Source: Pelomonas sp. Root1237 (GTDB lineage: Bacteria; Pseudomonadota; Gammaproteobacteria; Burkholderiales; Burkholderiaceae_C). Taken from it: a stretch of 64,000 nucleotides of DNA. Below the pieces are notes generated by a model, which was given only the letters and a program-made list of their open reading frames with translations, did not search any database and was not told the DNA's origin. Made by a program: the position numbers and the translations under genes. The stretch lies in NCBI RefSeq assembly GCF_001425055.1, contig NZ_LMDK01000001.1, forward strand, positions 145,763-209,762, given 5' to 3'. Each line of letters begins with the position of its first letter. Position 1 is the stretch's first letter. Shown in pieces: positions 62,462-64,000 of this stretch.

Positions 62462-63739
62462 TCAGCCCGGGCGCAGGTCGCCCATGCCGGCGTATCGCCG
62501 CAGTGCGCCGGACGCCGAGATCAGCAGCAGGCCCCCGGCGATGCCGATGGCGGTCACCACCCCGTAGAGCGACAGCCCCGTCGGCAGCAGCCAGCCATAG
62601 AGCTGGCCGGCCAGCAGGCCGGCCGTGGCCTTGGCCAGCATCCAGGCGCCCATCAACGTGGCCGCCCAGCCGGCTGGCGCATACCGCGACACCACGGCCA
62701 GCCCGATGGGCACGACCAGCAGCTCGGCCAGCGTCTGCACGCCGATGACGCCGACCATCATCCAGGCCGGAATGACCTCGCCCTGCGCGGCGCGGCCCTG
62801 CAACGCCTGCAGCAGCACGAAGCTCAGGCCCAGCACCATCATGCCCAGGCCCTGCACGCGAAATTCCGGCCAGCCCAGCCGCGAAAGCAGGCGCGCTGAC
62901 AGCGGCGCCAGCAGGATGACGAGCAGGGGGTTCACGGCCAGGAACTGCGCGGCGGTCAGCTCGATGCCGAGGAATTGCGGCGAGACGTGGTCGCGCACGA
63001 ACAGCGTCATCGCGCCAGCCGCCTGTTCGTAGCCGATGTAAAAGCAGATGGCCACCAGCGACATCAGCAAGATGACCTGGATGCGGCGCCGCGCCTGCGC
63101 ATCAGTCCAGGCCGCGCGTGCCGGCTCGGGCGCTGGCGCAGCCACAGGCGGCAACCAGCGCCAACCGGCCATGAAAACCACGACGCCGACGGCCATGCCC
63201 GCCGCGGCAGACATGAATCCATAACCCCAGCCGTGGCGCTGCGCCAGATACCCACCGATCAGCGCAGACAGGGCCGCGCCGATATTGATGCCCATATAGA
63301 ACACCGTATACCCACCCTGGCGCCGCGCGTCGTCTGGCAGATATAGCGCACCGACCATGGCCGTCGTGGTGGGTTTGAAAAGGCCGGTGCCCACCGCCAG
63401 CAAACCCAGGCCCAGGGTGACGGGCTGGCCCGCGCCGAGTGCGACATGGCCGGCCATCATCAGCAGCATGCCCAGCAGCACCGCGGGACGCTGGCCCAGG
63501 AGGCGGTCCGCCAGCCAGCCGCCGAAGATGGCGCAGAAGAACGCCGAGCCGGTATACATGCCGACGACCGAAACCGCGTCGGCCCGCGAATATTGCAAAG
63601 CCTCCACCAGATACAGCACCAGCAGCGAGCGAACGCCGTAGAAACTGAATCGCTCCCACATTTCTGCACCGGCGAGCACAAACAGGCCGAACGGTTGGCG
63701 GAGGTTTGCAGTGGTTGGCGAAATACCCGCGGCGGACAT
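62462..63739 (-). CDS. POT-family proton-coupled peptide transporter
   Basis: A 425-residue POT/PTR2 transporter: AEMWERFSFYGVRSLLVLYL near the N-terminus, GSAFFCAIFGGWLADRLLGQ, GTGLFKPTTTAMVGALYLPD, and about 12 helices. It lacks the longer loops of the first POT (1810-3225) and looks only distantly related to it. Imports di- and tripeptides. Ends 3 bp after the AGE gene on the opposite strand. Confidence 0.88.
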   Translation of the reverse strand: MSAAGISPTTANLRQPFGLFVLAGAEMWERFSFYGVRSLLVLYLVEALQYSRADAVSVVGMYTGSAFFCAIFGGWLADRLLGQRPAVLLGMLLMMAGHVALGAGQPVTLGLGLLAVGTGLFKPTTTAMVGALYLPDDARRQGGYTVFYMGINIGAALSALIGGYLAQRHGWGYGFMSAAAGMAVGVVVFMAGWRWLPPVAAPAPEPARAAWTDAQARRRIQVILLMSLVAICFYIGYEQAAGAMTLFVRDHVSPQFLGIELTAAQFLAVNPLLVILLAPLSARLLSRLGWPEFRVQGLGMMVLGLSFVLLQALQGRAAQGEVIPAWMMVGVIGVQTLAELLVVPIGLAVVSRYAPAGWAATLMGAWMLAKATAGLLAGQLYGWLLPTGLSLYGVVTAIGIAGGLLLISASGALRRYAGMGDLRPG

Positions 63740-63833
63740 GGATCAAGGCTTTGGAGCGGCGGTTTTAGATAATAGGGGCGCGCCTTCACCTGGCCGTCAG
63801 GGCCATTGCAACCTTGCTGGTAAATACCCGCGG
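63721..63833. repeat. Pair of AAATACCCGCGG direct repeats
   Basis: AAATACCCGCGG occurs at 63721-63732 and 63822-63833. The first lies in the first codons of the POT gene, the second in the spacer towards the right-edge gene, where it extends to TACC-CGC-GGTA. Possible regulator sites; the evidence is the repetition alone. Confidence 0.35.
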
Positions 63834-63987
63834 TAACGATGCGAAAACCGACATCGATAAATCCAAAAATGTGATTAGTCGCGAATCGGTCGGGCCCCTA
63901 GCATGATTTCAGACCCGAGCCACCGGCCCCCGAGAGGCCGACGCTGCCAGGGTTGGATCTGCACCCATAACGATTTCCGGAGACAAG

Positions 63988-64000
63988 ATGAAGCAACAAG
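63988..64000 (+). CDS. Start of a gene cut by the right edge
   Basis: ATG 63988 follows CCGGAGACA, a good ribosome site, and opens MKQQ. Only four full codons are present, so no product can be named. The 154 bp in front are the promoter region, with no box I can assign with certainty. Confidence 0.6.

Noticed and set aside
1-64000. CRISPR arrays, tRNA genes, rRNA genes, insertion sequences or prophage genes
   Set aside because: Searched by eye for spaced repeats, cloverleaf ends, transposase and integrase motifs; none found.

Overview
The window is uniformly GC-rich and densely packed, mostly with housekeeping-accessory genes of a betaproteobacterium. Several PEP-CTERM surface proteins, POT peptide transporters, many LysR/SDR pairs and a bacterial SUV3-like helicase suggest a Burkholderiales member of the Roseateles/Rubrivivax type. 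That placement is inference from gene content; there is no rRNA or tRNA gene. I see no prophage, insertion sequence, integrase, CRISPR array or origin.

Layout. 1-9.7 kb: a GST cut by the left edge, an Imm5-like protein, a POT transporter, an RraB-domain/leucine-rich-repeat fusion, an extended SDR, a RelE/ParE-type toxin-antitoxin pair, a SUV3-like helicase and an ankyrin protein. 9.7-14.8 kb: a 914-residue lipoprotein joining a NodB deacetylase, a caspase-like protease, an EF-hand and TPRs, divergent from a DUF885 peptidase and arsC. 14.8-23.4 kb: a block of three SDRs, three LysR regulators, a DUF4382 lipoprotein and a GMC oxidoreductase; two of the divergent spacers carry clear dyads. 23.6-29.2 kb: alkylsulfatase, VOC, a hendecad-repeat secreted protein, an MBL-fold hydrolase, a YkgJ cysteine-cluster protein, RidA and a cupin. 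29.2-36.9 kb: a two-component system, DUF1801, NIPSNAP, VOC, sodC, and an SPFH protein with a secreted partner.

37-44 kb holds three PEP-CTERM proteins, one of only 64 residues, and an eight-gene operon (YCII/DGPF, two SRPBCC, three VOC/PhnB, ECF42-type sigma factor, GST). The operon is preceded by a promoter matching the ECF42 consensus. 44-48.8 kb: a PAS-GGDEF-EAL protein, a DUF2242 lipoprotein, a secreted protein and OsmC. 48.9-52.5 kb is a five-gene overlapping operon in which a nitrate/taurine-type ABC importer is interleaved with a SCO copper chaperone and a membrane-anchored cupredoxin-like protein. This is the best candidate for an undescribed system, the caspase/deacetylase fusion being the other. 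52.6-64 kb: glutamate dehydrogenase, a PEP-CTERM trypsin-like protease, two lipoproteins, a KefB-type antiporter, an acyl-CoA dehydrogenase, an alpha/beta hydrolase, a DUF2805 protein, an AGE-fold epimerase, a second POT transporter, and the first codons of a gene running off the right edge.

Four copies of a 120-290 bp palindromic intergenic element each start within 0-9 nt after a stop codon and are oriented with the upstream gene. Several convergent genes share stop codons. Apart from sites listed, the spacers between genes (all 300 bp or less) show nothing I can name.
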